The notes below the pieces were generated by a model, which saw only the letters and a program-made list of their open reading frames with translations, searched no databases and was not told the origin of the DNA. The position numbers and the translations under genes were made by a program. A stretch of DNA of 60,000 nucleotides, from positions 481,423 through 541,422 of the forward strand of contig CAUYUJ010017849.1 in assembly GCA_963575745.1 (NCBI GenBank). The letters are read 5' to 3'. Shown here in pieces: positions 27,866 to 39,165 of this stretch. Positions within the stretch are counted from its first letter, which is position 1, and the number at the start of each line of letters is the position of its first letter. Origin of the DNA: Prorocentrum cordatum. Taxonomy: Eukaryota > Sar > Dinophyceae > Prorocentrales > Prorocentraceae.

Positions 27866-29110
27866 AATTTTCTGCCGTGCTCCTTCGCTTTGGGAGCCTA
27901 TTTTGCCGTTGTTCCTGGTATTTGTCTGCCGTACTCCTTAGCTCTTGGGGTCTATTTTGCCGTGCTTTTGGTCTTTTTCTGCCGTGCTCCTTTGCACTTG
28001 GGGCCTGTTCTGCCGTACTCCTTAGCTCTTGCGGTCTATTCTGCCGCGTTCCGGGTCTTTTTCTGCCGTGTTTCTTCACTCTTGGGCCCTCTTCTGCCGT
28101 TCTCCTTCGCTCTTGGGGTCTATTTTGCCGTGCTCCTGGTCTGCTTCTGCCGTGCTCCTTTGCTCTTGGGGCCTATTCTGCCAACGCCTGGCTTTTTTCT
28201 GCTGTGCTCCTTAGCTCTTGGGGTCTACTCTGCCGTGCTCTGGTCTGTTTCTGCCGTGCTCCGTCGCTCTTAGGTCCTATCCTGCCGTGCTCCTTAACTC
28301 TTGGGGTCGATTCTGCCGTGCTCCTGGTTTTTTTCTGCAGCGCTCCGTCGCTCTTGGGGCCTATTCTGCCGTCATCTGGCAGCGCGTCCATAAGATACGC
28401 CACAAGCGAACGACCCCCAAAGATCCGCTAAAGAGCGAGCACCCGCAAAGATCCGCCAAAACTAGCAACCCCAAGGATCCATCCGTCAGACCGAGCGCGC
28501 CCGTAAGATCCGCCACAGCGACCATAGCGACGATCCGCACGGCAGGGCCTATTCTGCCGTGCTCCTTAGCTCTTGGGGTTTACTCTGCCGTGTTCCTGGT
28601 TTTTTCTGCCGTGCTCCTTCGCTTTGGGAGCCTATTCTGCCGTTGTTCCTGGTATTTTTCTGCCGTACTCCTTAGCTCTTGGGGTCTATTTTGCCGTGCT
28701 CTTGGTCTTTTTCTGCCGTGCTCCTTTGCACTTGGGGCCTGTTCTGCCGTACTCCTTAGCTCTTGCGGTCTATTCTGCCGCGTTCCGGGTCTTTTTCTGC
28801 CGTGCTTCTTCACTCTTGGGCCCTCTTCTGCCGTTCTCCTTCGCTCTTGGGGTCTATTTTGCCGTGCTCCTGGTCTGCTTCTGCCGTGCTCCTTTGCTCT
28901 TGGGGCCTATTCTGCCAACGCCTGGTCTTTTTCTGCCGTGCTCCTTAGCTCTTGGGGTCTACTCTGCCGTGCGCTGGTCTGTTTCTGCCGTGCTCCGTCG
29001 CTCTTAAGGCCTATTCTGCCGTGCTCTGCTGTGCTCCTGGTCTTTTTCTGCAGCGCTCCGTCGCTCTTGGGGCCTATTCTGCCGTCATCTGGCAGCGCGT
29101 CCCTAAGATA
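27866..29110 (+). repeat. CTTGGGG / TTCTGCCGTGCTCC minisatellite, right part, with a ~680-bp direct duplication
   Basis: The minisatellite of 25.6-25.9 kb continues here. Segment 27,871-28,548 is repeated as 28,605-29,253 with an offset of about 734 and few differences; both copies end in the same unique tail (from CGCGTCC...AAGATACGCC to CGATCCGCACGGCAG). It is a recent segmental duplication. Confidence 0.85.
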
Positions 29111-29249
29111 CGCCACAAGCGAACAACCCCCAAAAATCCGCTAGCGAGCACCCCCAAGGATCCGCCAAAACTAGCACCCCCAAGGATCCATCCGTCAAAC
29201 CGAGCGCGCCCGTAAGATCCGCCACAGCGACCATAGCGACGATCCGCAC

Positions 29250-29335
29250 GGCAGAATACAGGAGCACGGCAGAACACAGGAGCACGGCAGAACAGGAGTA
29301 GGGAAGAACACACAGGAGCACGGCAAAACACAACC
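29250..29335 (-). repeat. Inverted units of the TTCTGCCGTGCTCC minisatellite
   Basis: Three to four copies of CAGGAGCACGGCAGAA, the reverse complement of the minisatellite word just upstream, directly after the duplicated tail. The two orientations could fold back on each other. Confidence 0.75.
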
Positions 29336-29442
29336 CGCACGCACGCCGACACGCGCGCCACGACATACCTGCGCGGCAGACCAACAAATTAGCATACTTC
29401 ACATGCTTGGTGGACACAAGCGACGAAAATGGTGATAGTAGT

Positions 29443-29520
29443 GGCCCAGGCCAAAATTATATGGCGACTCTGTGGCCCAGGACAAATTTATATGGCGATT
29501 CCGTGGCCCAGGACAGGAGG
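29443..29520 (+). repeat. Short ~33-bp tandem repeat
   Basis: GGCCCAGGACAAATTTATAT followed by GGCGA and a TGT/CGT spacer, about two and a half units with small differences. Confidence 0.7.
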
Positions 29521-29610
29521 AGGATGCAGTGTCATGATGCATCAGATTATCTACTGGCGTTCTGTACATTCCAACACCGTGATGACGTCGACGAGGACGA
29601 TGACAATGGA

Positions 29611-29672
<62 letters not shown>

Positions 29673-29683
29673 CGACGACGACG
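29611..29683 (+). repeat. (GAT)n then (GAC)n microsatellite
   Basis: Twenty GAT units followed by four GAC units. The resulting poly-Asp frame is an artefact. Confidence 0.95.
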
Positions 29684-29819
29684 AAAATGATGATAGTAGT
29701 GATGGCGAGGATGATGATGAATACGATAAAGGGTATCTTGGACCGTCTTGGAGCATTCTTGGACAGTCTTGGAGACCTCTTGAGCCCTTCTCGGACCGAC
29801 TCGATTCGCAAGCTCCCTG

Positions 29820-30085
29820 ATTTCTCGAGCGAGAGCCCCATTTTGAACTGAAGACGTCTCGAAGCAGCTCGTCCACTATCCCATTTTTCGAGGATGTCTC
29901 AAGCGAGAGCCTCATTTTTTAAGATTTCGACGGATTCGCGAGATCCCTGGAGATCTCACTTGTTCGAGGATGTCTCGAGCAGGAACTTCACATTTTACAT
30001 ACAACGTCTTAAAACAAGTCCTTCAAGATCCTACATGTTCGAGGATGTCTCGAGCGAAACGGCCGTTTTGGGGGGAATCCGCCAA
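29820..30085 (+). repeat. Repeated CGAGGATGTCTCGAGC element cluster
   Basis: Full or partial copies at about 29,822, 29,888, 29,962 and 30,040. Each reads TTCGAGGATGTCTCGAGC, then a GAAACGGCC-like or GAGAGCC stretch and a T-rich run (ATTTT). The same element occurs at 25,150 and 25,436. Confidence 0.7.
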
Positions 30086-30289
30086 TCGATGCATCCCGCC
30101 CAACCCCGAGCCCGTGGTCCCTCGCGTCTCTGTTCTTTATTAACTCGCAGGAAGCATGGCCTAAGAAACTCCCACCTCCTTCTCGTTCCGAGAAGGCGCT
30201 TCCCGTCATCCGCCAGCGACCTTCCAAATGTAATCCGTACCCCTTAGTGAGAGAAAATTGAGCCACAGAGCCAACGTTGCACGCCGGAG

Positions 30290-30885
30290 GCGCTTCCCGT
30301 CATCCGCCACCGTGCCGCTGGGCACGGAGTGGGCGTGTCTGCAGGCCCTCTGCGTAATTCCTTCTGAGGAGTCTGTACAGGGCACGGAGCCCAAATTCTC
30401 AAATCCTCTCGGGCTTCTCTCCTGACCCGTGGGCTCCAGCGCATCGTGTCGCGTGATTTTTTCGGGACCAAGACGGGCCAAGAGGGCCCCAAGAAGCCCC
30501 AAGACGGTCCAAGAGGGCTCCGAGTCGCCGAAGGATTGCAACAGGACGCCCAAGATGGCCCCAAGGCGGCCCAAGAGGCCTCCAAGGCGCCACAAGAAAG
30601 CCCCAAGTGCCTTCCTAAGAGGGCCCCGAGAGGCCTAAATCATTGATTTTCCGTAGGCTTTTTAATGATTTCGGGGTCCTCGACTTTTTGAGCTCCCGAC
30701 GCTCCAAGACTACCCAAGAGGTGCCCAGGACCGCCGCAAGACGGCCCAAGAGGCCCACAGAAAACCCCAACACGGCCCAAGAAGACTTTAACATGGCCCC
30801 ACAGGCTCCCAAGACGGTCCAAAGACAGCCCGAGAAGGGCTCAAGAGGGGGAACACGAACCGACAATCCGAGTCTTCAGCCCATA
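30290..30885 (+). repeat. Dispersed module A, copy 1
   Basis: This segment (CATCCGCCACCGTGCC, GGGCACGGAGTGGG, GAGGAGTCT, TCTCGGGCTT-like, then CCAAGACGGGCCAAGAGGGC, GTCGCCGAA and an AT-rich CATTGATTTTCCGTAGG island, ending near GGGGGAACACGAACCGA) is repeated in the same order and orientation at about 35,450-36,115. No coding sequence was recognised. Confidence 0.65.
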
Positions 30886-31240
30886 ATCGAATCGACAAGA
30901 CATCTCGGCAATCGGAATGCATCGCATCGGCGAAGATTGGCAGCCAAGTCGGGAGAAGCCGAATCGGCGGAAATCGGCAGGCGAGTAGGCTTTCAGCGAG
31001 ACACCGGAACCCGAATCGGAAGCCCAAGCAGAATCGAATCGGAATCGGAAGCCATCGAAGCCGCACGCTGTCGGAACGGAGCCGACATGTGCCCCGGAGG
31101 GCAAGACACGGACGATGACGAGGGAGGGGCGGCTCTGACCGACCCCCCCGCCCCCCCCTGCCTGCCCGGGCACCGTGCATGGGCCCGCGGCCTGGCCCAT
31201 CGGCCACGGGGCCGCCGCGGCGGCTGCACCGGCGCGGAGC

Positions 31241-31457
31241 AGGAGGAGGGGCAGGAGGAGGAGGAGGAGGAGGAGGAGGAGGAGGAGGAGGAGGAGGAGG
31301 AGGAGGGAGGAGGAGGAGGAGGAGGAGGAGGAGGAGGAGGAGGAGGAGGAGGAGGAGGAGGAGGAGGAGGAGGAGGAGGAGGAGGAGGAGGAGGAGGTGG
31401 AAGAGGAGGAGGAGGAGGAGGAGGAGGAGGAGGAGGAGGAGGAGGAGGAGGAGGAGG
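31241..31457 (+). repeat. (GGA)n microsatellite, about 215 bases
   Basis: Nearly pure GGA/GAG repeat with two small interruptions. It produces overlapping poly-Glu, poly-Gly, poly-Arg (plus) and poly-Ser, poly-Pro, poly-Leu (minus) open frames. Flanks are GC-rich and show no gene. Confidence 0.97.
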
Positions 31458-31459
31458 CG

Positions 31460-32235
31460 GCGGGGGGGGCGCCGGCGGGCTGCACCGCCGGGCCGCCCTG
31501 GGAGAGTCTCGCCGACGCTCGAGGGAGGGCGGGAGGGTGGGTGCTGGCCATCGCTCGGACGTCAATTTCCTGTGCTTTGTTCGCTTTCGTGCGTGGTTCT
31601 TCCGCCAGATGATCACGGATGCTCCACGATGGTCCTCGCCGAAGGAACAATGCACACGTCCAGCGATGCCAAGGGGTGGGTGGCGTGCAGGAGGCGCAGG
31701 TCGGTCGGACGCTGGGACGCTGGGTCGTGCTCTGCTCGGTTGGGTGAGGGCTTATGCCTTCTGATGGCCCCGTGGGGCCACGCAAACACCCGCGGGACGG
31801 GTAAACCGAGCAGCGAATTGCCGCCTCTGGCCACAGAATGGTATCGAAATGCCAAGTCGCAATGCGTTTGCGCTTGCGCTCCTTGGCATCCGCGGGGTTC
31901 AGACCTCAGGGAGGAGGGCGAGGAGGAGGAGGAGGGCGAGAAGGACCTCAGGCAGCAGACTCGAAGGGTGTGGGGGGTGCAGGGGAGGAGAAGCAGAGAG
32001 AGAGGGGGGGGGCGCCGAAGGAGGAGAGGCACGCTCCGGAGAGCATGGGCGGGCATCTCACCGTGAGGGGGAGACGAGCAGCACAGGGAGGGGCAGAAGG
32101 GGAGACCGGGAGGCTGGCAACGACAGAGGGGACTTCGAAGAGCTGCGGCGGATGCACTTCGAACGTGTTGTCTTTCAAGTTCAGCATGGGGATGCTCGGT
32201 CTGGACGCAAGGTCTTCGCGATCAGCGGAGTGCAT
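31460..32235. other. No gene recognised
   Basis: GC- and purine-rich sequence with several open frames on both strands but no recognisable domain. A purine-rich GAGGAGG patch lies near 31,915-31,945. Confidence 0.4.
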
Positions 32236-32243
32236 CTTGCAAT

Positions 32244-32415
32244 AATGAGCGAGAGGGAGAGAGAGAGCGCGAGAGAGCGAGCGAGAGACAAAGAGAGATA
32301 TGCACACACCTGTATACATATTTATATCTACGGATCGAAGGATAAAACTATAGCGAGAGAGCCAGAGAGAGAGAGAGAGAGAGATGAGGAAGGAGGGAGG
32401 AGAGAGAGAGAGATA
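32244..32415. repeat. GA-rich microsatellite region
   Basis: GAGA runs at about 32,245-32,295 and 32,360-32,415, separated by an AT-rich TATACATATTTATATCTACG stretch. Confidence 0.85.
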
Positions 32416-32419
32416 GATA

Positions 32420-34440
32420 TGTCGATGACTGTCTGGGTAAGTTCCTTTAGCGTTCTAGTGGCGACGCTCCCGCATGTTCAGACCCTGCCGCGGTCCTACC
32501 TCGACGTGCATGTTCATTTCAGTCGCTCGTCTCAGCCCCCAAAAGGCTCCAATACCGAAAGACGGCTGCAAGGTAACCCAGGACCGGCCTCAGAAGGCCA
32601 AAACGCCCCATACAGGCCTTTCGATATCTCCAGAGGTGAAGCTTTGACATGCCCGAGTAAGCTTGTAAAAAACGCCCCAAGCGGCCTCCAGCAAGGTCAC
32701 GTGGGCCAGCCGGAGACACAGTCAGACTAATGGTGTGTAGCTTCACATGCTTTTCGACTGAACATTGCCTCAGGATGGCTTCAGACAGCCGCAAGACGGC
32801 CGCAGAAGGAACTGATCAATTCCCAAGGTGGCACGAAGAGAACTTCATGACGGCCCAACGACGCCTCCCAAGACGGCCCAAGACGGCGTCAAGCGAACTT
32901 TGTGCATGTATCATGGCATAGTCGAGCAAACCTAGGGGGTGTGGGAGACCTTGCGGGCCACTCCCTGTGTGAAAGGGAACCGAGGAGCTGCTTGGCGGCA
33001 GACGCAGCTCGCGGTGGACGGGGTCTGCGACCAACATGACGGGGATAGCAACAACAAAGAACTACAAGCATATGAAGGACCAACTCACACCTCGCCAGTA
33101 TCTCTCTTTCACTGCCGCGACCACTTCACAACGATGCGCTGTCCTAGTCTGACCTCGAGCCACCAATGAAGCTTGGCATACGCGACGACTGCAGGCGACA
33201 CCGTGAGATGCGGGCAACGCAGTCCACCCCCCGCAATTCCTTACTGGCAACACCACAAACGCAAGACAAAGGTGCAAGGCTTCCGCGAAGAGCTTCCAGC
33301 AAAACACGCAATCGGCTCTTAGGAACAGGGTACGTGCGCAGCGAGCGGGCACTGGAAGGCAAGGCAACATACGCAGTGGGCTCAATCAACATGATCGACC
33401 TGCTAATTGCAAAAAACCAAATGTCCCCACCCTAGCATCAAGATGACGATGAGCGCCGCAACGATGAAAGCAACACCGGCGCAGGCTAAAGGAGCTTGGG
33501 GCACGTATTTTGGTGCCAAATATATGTTTCGCGCTGCGGTCACCCACCGTGTTCGTACCGCGAAGCCTCAGCCGGGATCTACCAACCACTAAGCCTGGGC
33601 TCTCGATGCCTGGGAAACTGAAAGCACGGTGTGCGGTGTTTTACTGCACACATTGAAAAGGCGGACAAGAATGTAGCAGCCTCCAGTGCTTTGTCTGCTC
33701 CTCCTCCTCCTCCTTCTCCTCCTCCTCCTGCTTCCTTTCCTCGTCGTCGTTCTCCCCTCGCCGTCACCACCCCTAGATTTCTTAGTCGCCCACTAGGTAC
33801 GGCAAAACATCACAACTGCCTTCATCGCACTGCTGCTTCGGTGCGGCATGCAAACAACCTATTCGAATTGGCATTCGCATTATCAGACCAACGAATCTTT
33901 GCCTAGGGTCATTCCACGCGTGGGGGGCTCAGTATCTGCTGCACCATCGGGGCAATACAAGACGACCAAACCGAGTTCGGTAGGTCATCAAGTGCAACCT
34001 GGAGCTTAAATTATAGACGGACAAAGATGCTGAGGTGGGATTCGTCGGATGTGTTGTCACATCACGAGCATGTAACCAGGGTTGACAGGTAGTGGAGTGA
34101 GACTCTGATGCCTCAGCTGCTCAGTGCATTGCAGGGTCGACAGAATGGACAGCACCACAAATACTATAAGACAAAATAACTGGTGTAGTCCAGCAATGTG
34201 CAACGCAATTGACCTACGTAGTAGCTCTACCACCCGCCTCAAGGAAAACTGCAGTGCACTAACTCCGCCGACCCTTTGTGGGTCTCTAGGCGTGTGCGAT
34301 TCTCTCCCCCCCAGATTCCCCCCCCCCTTCCCCACAGGGTCCCAGACCGGAACTTTGACCCCGCCTCCATGGCCGCAGCCGACCGCCAGGTGAACTCACC
34401 AGGGGGGTGCGGCCGTCTCCGGGAGGCGCCAGGACGGCTC
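32420..34440. other. Low-repeat spacer without a recognised gene
   Basis: About 2 kb with scattered short open frames and near-random composition. A (TCC)n patch lies at about 33,700-33,735. Occasional CCAAGACGGCC words appear at 32,860-32,890. No RNA gene or coding motif was found. Confidence 0.4.
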
Positions 34441-35449
34441 ACGGCCCCACGATGGCCAAGAACGCTCTAAGAGGGCCTCCAGAAACCTCAGCTGGCACCA
34501 AAATGGCAGCAAGACGCTCCAAGCAGCCTCCAAAGGGCTTCAAGAGTACCCCCAAGAAGACCCAATAACGCAAAACAGCGTCACTTTCCTTCTTGGAAAA
34601 ATGGCATTTTCAGCAGATGCGCTTTTTGATGTTCAAAGCGTCTCAGACGCCCTCAGAGGCCTCCCAGATCGCCCCAAAACGGTCCAAGATGTGCCCAAAA
34701 GGGCCCCACGAGGTCCCCAACACAGCCTCAAGAGGGCTTGAAGGCGGTCCAAGAGCCACCTCAGACGGCCCCACAATGCTCCAAACCGGCCCAAGACGCT
34801 CCCAGGATCGGCCCAAGATGCCGCCAGGAGGCCCCCTGACATCTCCAAAGGCCCCTCCAAGAGGCTCCCTGAAAATCTCAAACACAAGAGGCTTCACAAC
34901 TGCCTCCGGGAAACCCCCGAGCGGCCTTCCAGGACATCCCAACGAAGCTCCCCGAGGCCCTTCCCCCAGAACCCAGGCACGGTTAAGCGCTGGGCCCCTG
35001 GGCCGCAGAGCTCTCTCGCAACGAACAGCGAGTTCCCTATAGCTCCGAGGGGGAGAGGGAGACGAGAGAGGAGGGACGACAAGAATAATTGCGAACTTCT
35101 ATGGACAGCACTGGCTCCCATCATTGCCATGGTCGACGCCCTGTTTTGCGCTGCTCCTCTTTCCTGCCGACCGCTGTCTCGCGAATTCCCTGCTCCCCTC
35201 GGACCACGACTCTGTTGGACCGTCTTGAGGCCTTGGGCCAGCCTGGGGCGCTCGTGGAGCTCTCTTGGAGGCCTGTGGCCCTCTTGGGGCTCTCCTGGGA
35301 GCCTCCTGGGGCGGTGTGGAGCCCTCCCTGGGCCGTCTTGGGGCCCGCTCGGCTCACTTCGGCCCTCCTCCTTCTTGTGCCCAGACCGGAGCGGCCTGGT
35401 TCAACCGCGGCTTACGCGGACGCTGTGGTAAGCGAACCCGCGGGTGGCG

Positions 35450-36115
35450 TGAGCCTATCCGCCACCATGCCTCTGGGCACGGAGTGGGTGCGTCCTCAGA
35501 TCCCTCGCCTAATCCCTGGAGCCTCAGTCCTCAGTCATGAGGAGTCTTCAAGGGGCCTGGACCCCAATTTCTCAGATCTCCAGGGGCTTGTCGCGTCTTG
35601 TCGCTTGACTCTTTCGGTCCCAGGAGGGTCCCAAGACGGGCCAAGAGGGCCCCAAGAGGCCCCCAAGACGGTCCAAGAGGGCCCCCAGTCGCCGAACCAT
35701 CGCTCCAAGACGCTCAAGATGGTCCCAGACGACCCGAGAGGCTTCCAAGACGCTCCAAGAGGCTTCCAAGAGTCTTCCCAAGAGGGCCCCAAGAGGCCAA
35801 AGTATGTAATTTTCCTTACGTGTTTGAAGGTTTTTGGCTTTCTCGCCTTTTCGGCTTCCCGACGCTCCCAGGCGGGCCTAGAGGTCCCCAAGACTGGCCC
35901 AAGACGGCCCAAGAGGTCTCAAAGAGGGCCCCAAGACGGCCCAAGAGGGCCCCAAGACGGCCCAAGAGGTGCCCGAGACAGCCCAAGAGGGCTCCAAGAC
36001 GGCCCAAGAGGGCCCCAAGACGGCCCAAGAGGCGCCCAAGACAGCTCAAGAGGGCCCCAAGACGGTCCCCAAAGGGGCCCAAGAGAGAGAGCACGAACCG
36101 AAAATCCGAGCTGCC
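35450..36115 (+). repeat. Dispersed module A, copy 2
   Basis: Second copy of the 30,290-30,885 module, with the same order of landmarks and more CCAAGACGGCC units inserted near its end (about 35,880-36,070). Confidence 0.65.
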
Positions 36116-36349
36116 CGCCCCAAGAGGCCCCCAGGAGGCTCCAAGAGGCGCCCATAGGCCCAAAAAGGCCCCAAAGGGTCCCCAAGAGGCCCCCAAGAGG
36201 CCCCAACAGGCCCCAAAGAGAACCCCGCCCCCAAGATGCGTCCAATTGCCTCCAAGAGGCCCCCGAAAGGCTTCACACGAGTCCCAACGAACATGCAATC
36301 GGCTTTATAGCCACAACCCAGGCATGGTGGCGGGATGGGCCGAAGGTCA

Positions 36350-36810
36350 CTCGATCCGCCGCCCCCTGTTGATCCATCACAGGGATGCCTGGCGTGCTGA
36401 ACCCTTTCGGTTTTGGTTTTGGTTCTTTTCGAAAAGAGCTCAGCCTGGGGCTCCGGCGCGTCCCGCCGGGGTCCCGGGACGATCTTCAAGGATCTCAGTT
36501 CCCCCCAAAATCCCCCAAGACGGTCCAAGATGGCCTCCAAGATGGCCACGTCGGCCCAAGATGGCCTCCAAGATGGTCCAAGATGGCCTCCAAGTCCGCC
36601 ACAGATGGTCCAAGATGGCCTCCAAGACGGCCCAAGAGGATCCAAGATATCTCCAAGTTCACCCAAGAAGCCTCCAAGACGGCCCAAGAGGTCTCCAAGA
36701 GGTCCTCCAGAAGGTCCTCCAGGAGGGCCCGAAGAGGCCAAAATCATTGATTTGCCTTAGGTTGTTGAGAGACTTTGGCATTTGCCTCTTCTCGGCATTC
36801 CGACGACTCA
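36350..36810 (+). repeat. Dispersed module B, copy 1
   Basis: Begins with GATCCGCCGCCCCCTGT, then CACAGGGATGCCTGGCGTGC, CCCTTTCGGTTTTGGTTTT, a CCAAGATGGCCTCCAAG tract, TCCTCCAGGAGGGCC and an AT-rich island (ATCATTGATTTGCCTTAGG) ending near TTCTCGGCATTCCGACG. The same order recurs at 37.7-38.2 and 38.75-39.2 kb. Confidence 0.65.
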
Positions 36811-37172
36811 AGACGGCCTAAGAGGCCGCCAGGATCGCCCCAAGATCGCCCCAAGAGGACCCCAAGTCGGTTCAGGGAGGCCCCCAAGACGGCTCCCGAC
36901 GGCGTCAGACGTCATAAGATGGCCAAAGAGGCCCCCGAGAAGCCCCCAAGGGCCCAGAGAGGCCCACAAGAGGCTCCAAGAGAGCGCAAGATAGCACCAA
37001 CATGGCCTCCAAGACGGTCCCAAGATGGCCCAATCGAGCCTAACAGTGCCTCAAGAGGCTCCGAAGAGGCCCAACAATGCGTAACAGTGCCTAACGGTGC
37101 TCAATCGAGCCTAACAGTGCGTCCCCCTTCTTCTTTTTCATCATTCTCCTCCTCTTCCTCGTCCTCCAACAC

Positions 37173-37545
37173 GTGTTCCCCGAAGGCTTTCCAAACCGAC
37201 TCGGGGAACACATGGTCCGATAGCTTCGCCCCCCAAAGATGCCTCCAAGACGGCCCACGATGCCTCCAAGACCGCAAAGATGGCCCAATGAAACCCTAGA
37301 GTGCCTCACGAGGCTCCGAAGAGGCATCCTCCCCCCTCTCTGTTTTCCTCCTTCTCCTCCTCTTCCTCTTCCTCCCACACGTGTTCCCCGAAGGCTTTCC
37401 AAACCGACTCGGGGAGAACACATGGTCCGATAGCTTCGCCCCCCAAAATGCCTCCAAGACGGCCCAAGATGCCTCCAAGACCGCAAAGATGGCCCAATAA
37501 AACCCTAGAGTCGCCCAAAAGGTTCCCAAGAGGCCTCATCCTCCC
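37173..37545 (+). repeat. ~208-bp direct repeat, two copies
   Basis: The segment starting GTGTTCCCCGAAGGC at 37,173 is repeated at 37,381 and runs through GCCTCCAAGACCGCAAAGAT and the AAACCCTAGAG landmark, including the 35-nt hairpin. Confidence 0.7.
37175..37209. repeat. 35-nt hairpin element GTTCCCCGA...TCGGGGAAC
   Basis: A perfect 9-bp inverted repeat around a 17-base loop, preceded by a pyrimidine tract and followed by ACATGGTCCGATAGCTT. Other copies: 37,383-37,419 (two-base insertion in the right arm), 37,591-37,625 (perfect arms, different loop), about 38,611-38,645 and about 40,013-40,047 (degenerate arms). Confidence 0.75.
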
Positions 37546-37724
37546 TTCTCCTTCTTCCTCCCTCTCCTCCCCTTCCTCCTCCCCCACCGTGTTCCCCGAA
37601 CGCGTTCCAAACCGATTCGGGGAACACATAATCCGATAGCTTGGCAGGCCTCTGGCCACAACGTTCGGCCACATAGGCGCTTCCGAAAAGGGCAGGTGGC
37701 GGCGGTGATTCGCCGTAGGCGTGT

Positions 37725-38175
37725 TCGATCCGCAGCCCTCTGCGGTATTGTCGCAGGGGTGCTCGGCGTGCTGCATGTCAGATAGTTGTAGGTTCTTTTT
37801 CATACTCCCCCAGGGGCTTCGGCATAGCGAACTGGCCACCCGGAATCCCATCAAAAATGTACGGGCCGTGGGTTTTCGGACACGATGGCCCGAGAGGGCC
37901 TCCAAATCCGCCCAAAATGATCCAAGATGGCCTCCAAGACGGCCCAAGAGGGTCCAAGATGCCCTCCAAGGCCCGCCCAAGAAGCCACCAAGACGGCCCA
38001 ATATGAATCCGAGGTAACCCAAGACGGCCCAAGAGGCCCCCAAGAGGCCTCCAAGACGACCCAAGAGGCCTCCAAAAGGGCCTCCAGGAAGGCCCGAGGA
38101 GGCAACAGTCATTGATTGTCCTTAAATGATTGAAGGATGTTGGTATTTGCTTCTTTTCGGCCGTCCGATGGTCCA
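37725..38175 (+). repeat. Dispersed module B, copy 2
   Basis: Shares the CGCAGGGGTGCTCGGCGTGC-like start, the CCAAGATGGCC tract, GCCTCCAGGAAGGCCCGAGG and the AT-rich island (GTCATTGATTGTCCTTAAAT) ending in TTCTTTTCGGCCGTCCGA. Confidence 0.6.
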
Positions 38176-38747
38176 ATGACGTGCCAAGAGGCCCCTAAGA
38201 TCGCTTGAAGAGCGTTTATGAGGCCTCCCAGATGGTTCGCCAACGGCCCAAAAGGCCCCCAATACGGCCCTGAGACAGCCCCAAGACAGCCCCAGACGCT
38301 TCCAATACGCCAAAGATGGCATCCGAGACGGCTCTGAAGCGCCCCAAAAGGGTCCCAAGAAAGCCCAGAGAGGCTCTCAACACGGCATGCGTCAGACGGG
38401 CCAGGAAGGCCAGACGGCCAACGAGGCTCCCAAGAAACCCCCGAAAGCCCCCCAAGCGGCCAAAGGAGGCTCCCAAGAGGCCTCCAAGAGGCCCCCAGGA
38501 AGCTCCCAGGAGGCCCCAAGAATGACCCACGAAGCTCCCAAGAGGTCTCCCCATCCTTCTCATCCTCCTTTCTCCTCCATCTCCTCATCCTCCTCTTCCT
38601 TCTCCCACGTGGTCCCCGAAGGGCTTCAACAACGGCTGGGGGAACGCATGGCCCAATAACGCAACCAAACGTTGCCCAAACGTTTGGCCACGTAGGCGTA
38701 TCCTACAAGGCAAGGGGCGGCGGTGATTCGCAGTAGGCGTTTCCGAT

Positions 38748-39165
38748 CCGCCGCCCACTGTGCTTGTCACAGGAGTGCCTGGAGAGCTGGACCCTTTCGG
38801 TTTTGGTTTTGGCCATAGGGCCATAGGGCTTCGGCCCGTCCCGCCGGCCACCCGGAAAGGATCGCAAGAGGTGATTGCAAAGGTTTTTCCTGCGCCAGAC
38901 AGCTCCAAGATGGCCCAAGCTGGCCTCCAAGATGGCCAAGATGGCCTCCAAGACGGCCCAAGAGGGTCCAAGACACTTCCAAGTCCGCCCAAGAAGCTTC
39001 CAAGGCGGCCCAAGACTGCCCAAGAGGTGCCAAAGAGGCCTCCAAGACGGCCCAAGAGGCCTCCGAGAGGTCCTCCAGGAGGGCCCGAGGAGGCAACATT
39101 CATTGATTTCCCGTAGATGTTTTAAGGATTTTCGATTTTGCTCCTTTTCAGCCTCCGACGGCCCA
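38748..39165 (+). repeat. Dispersed module B, copy 3
   Basis: CCGCCGCCCACTGTGCTTGT, CCCTTTCGGTTTTGGTTTTG, CGTCCCGCCGG, the CCAAGATGGCC tract, TCCTCCAGGAGGGCCCGAGG and the AT-rich island (TTCATTGATTTCCCGTAG) in the same order as copies 1 and 2. A fourth island alone lies at about 39,465-39,530. Confidence 0.65.

Noticed and set aside
25864-28079. Three overlapping minus-strand ORFs of about 640-730 codons in the 77-bp array
   Set aside because: They are the same satellite read in three frames, with no start context or domain. Treated as a repeat.
25150-30070. Relict dinoflagellate spliced leader
   Set aside because: Only about nine bases (GCCATTTTG) agree with the known leader, and the following GGCTCAAG is missing.
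30643-32066. Long poly-Glu, poly-Gly, poly-Arg, poly-Ser and poly-Pro ORFs on both strands
   Set aside because: All arise from the (GGA)n microsatellite.
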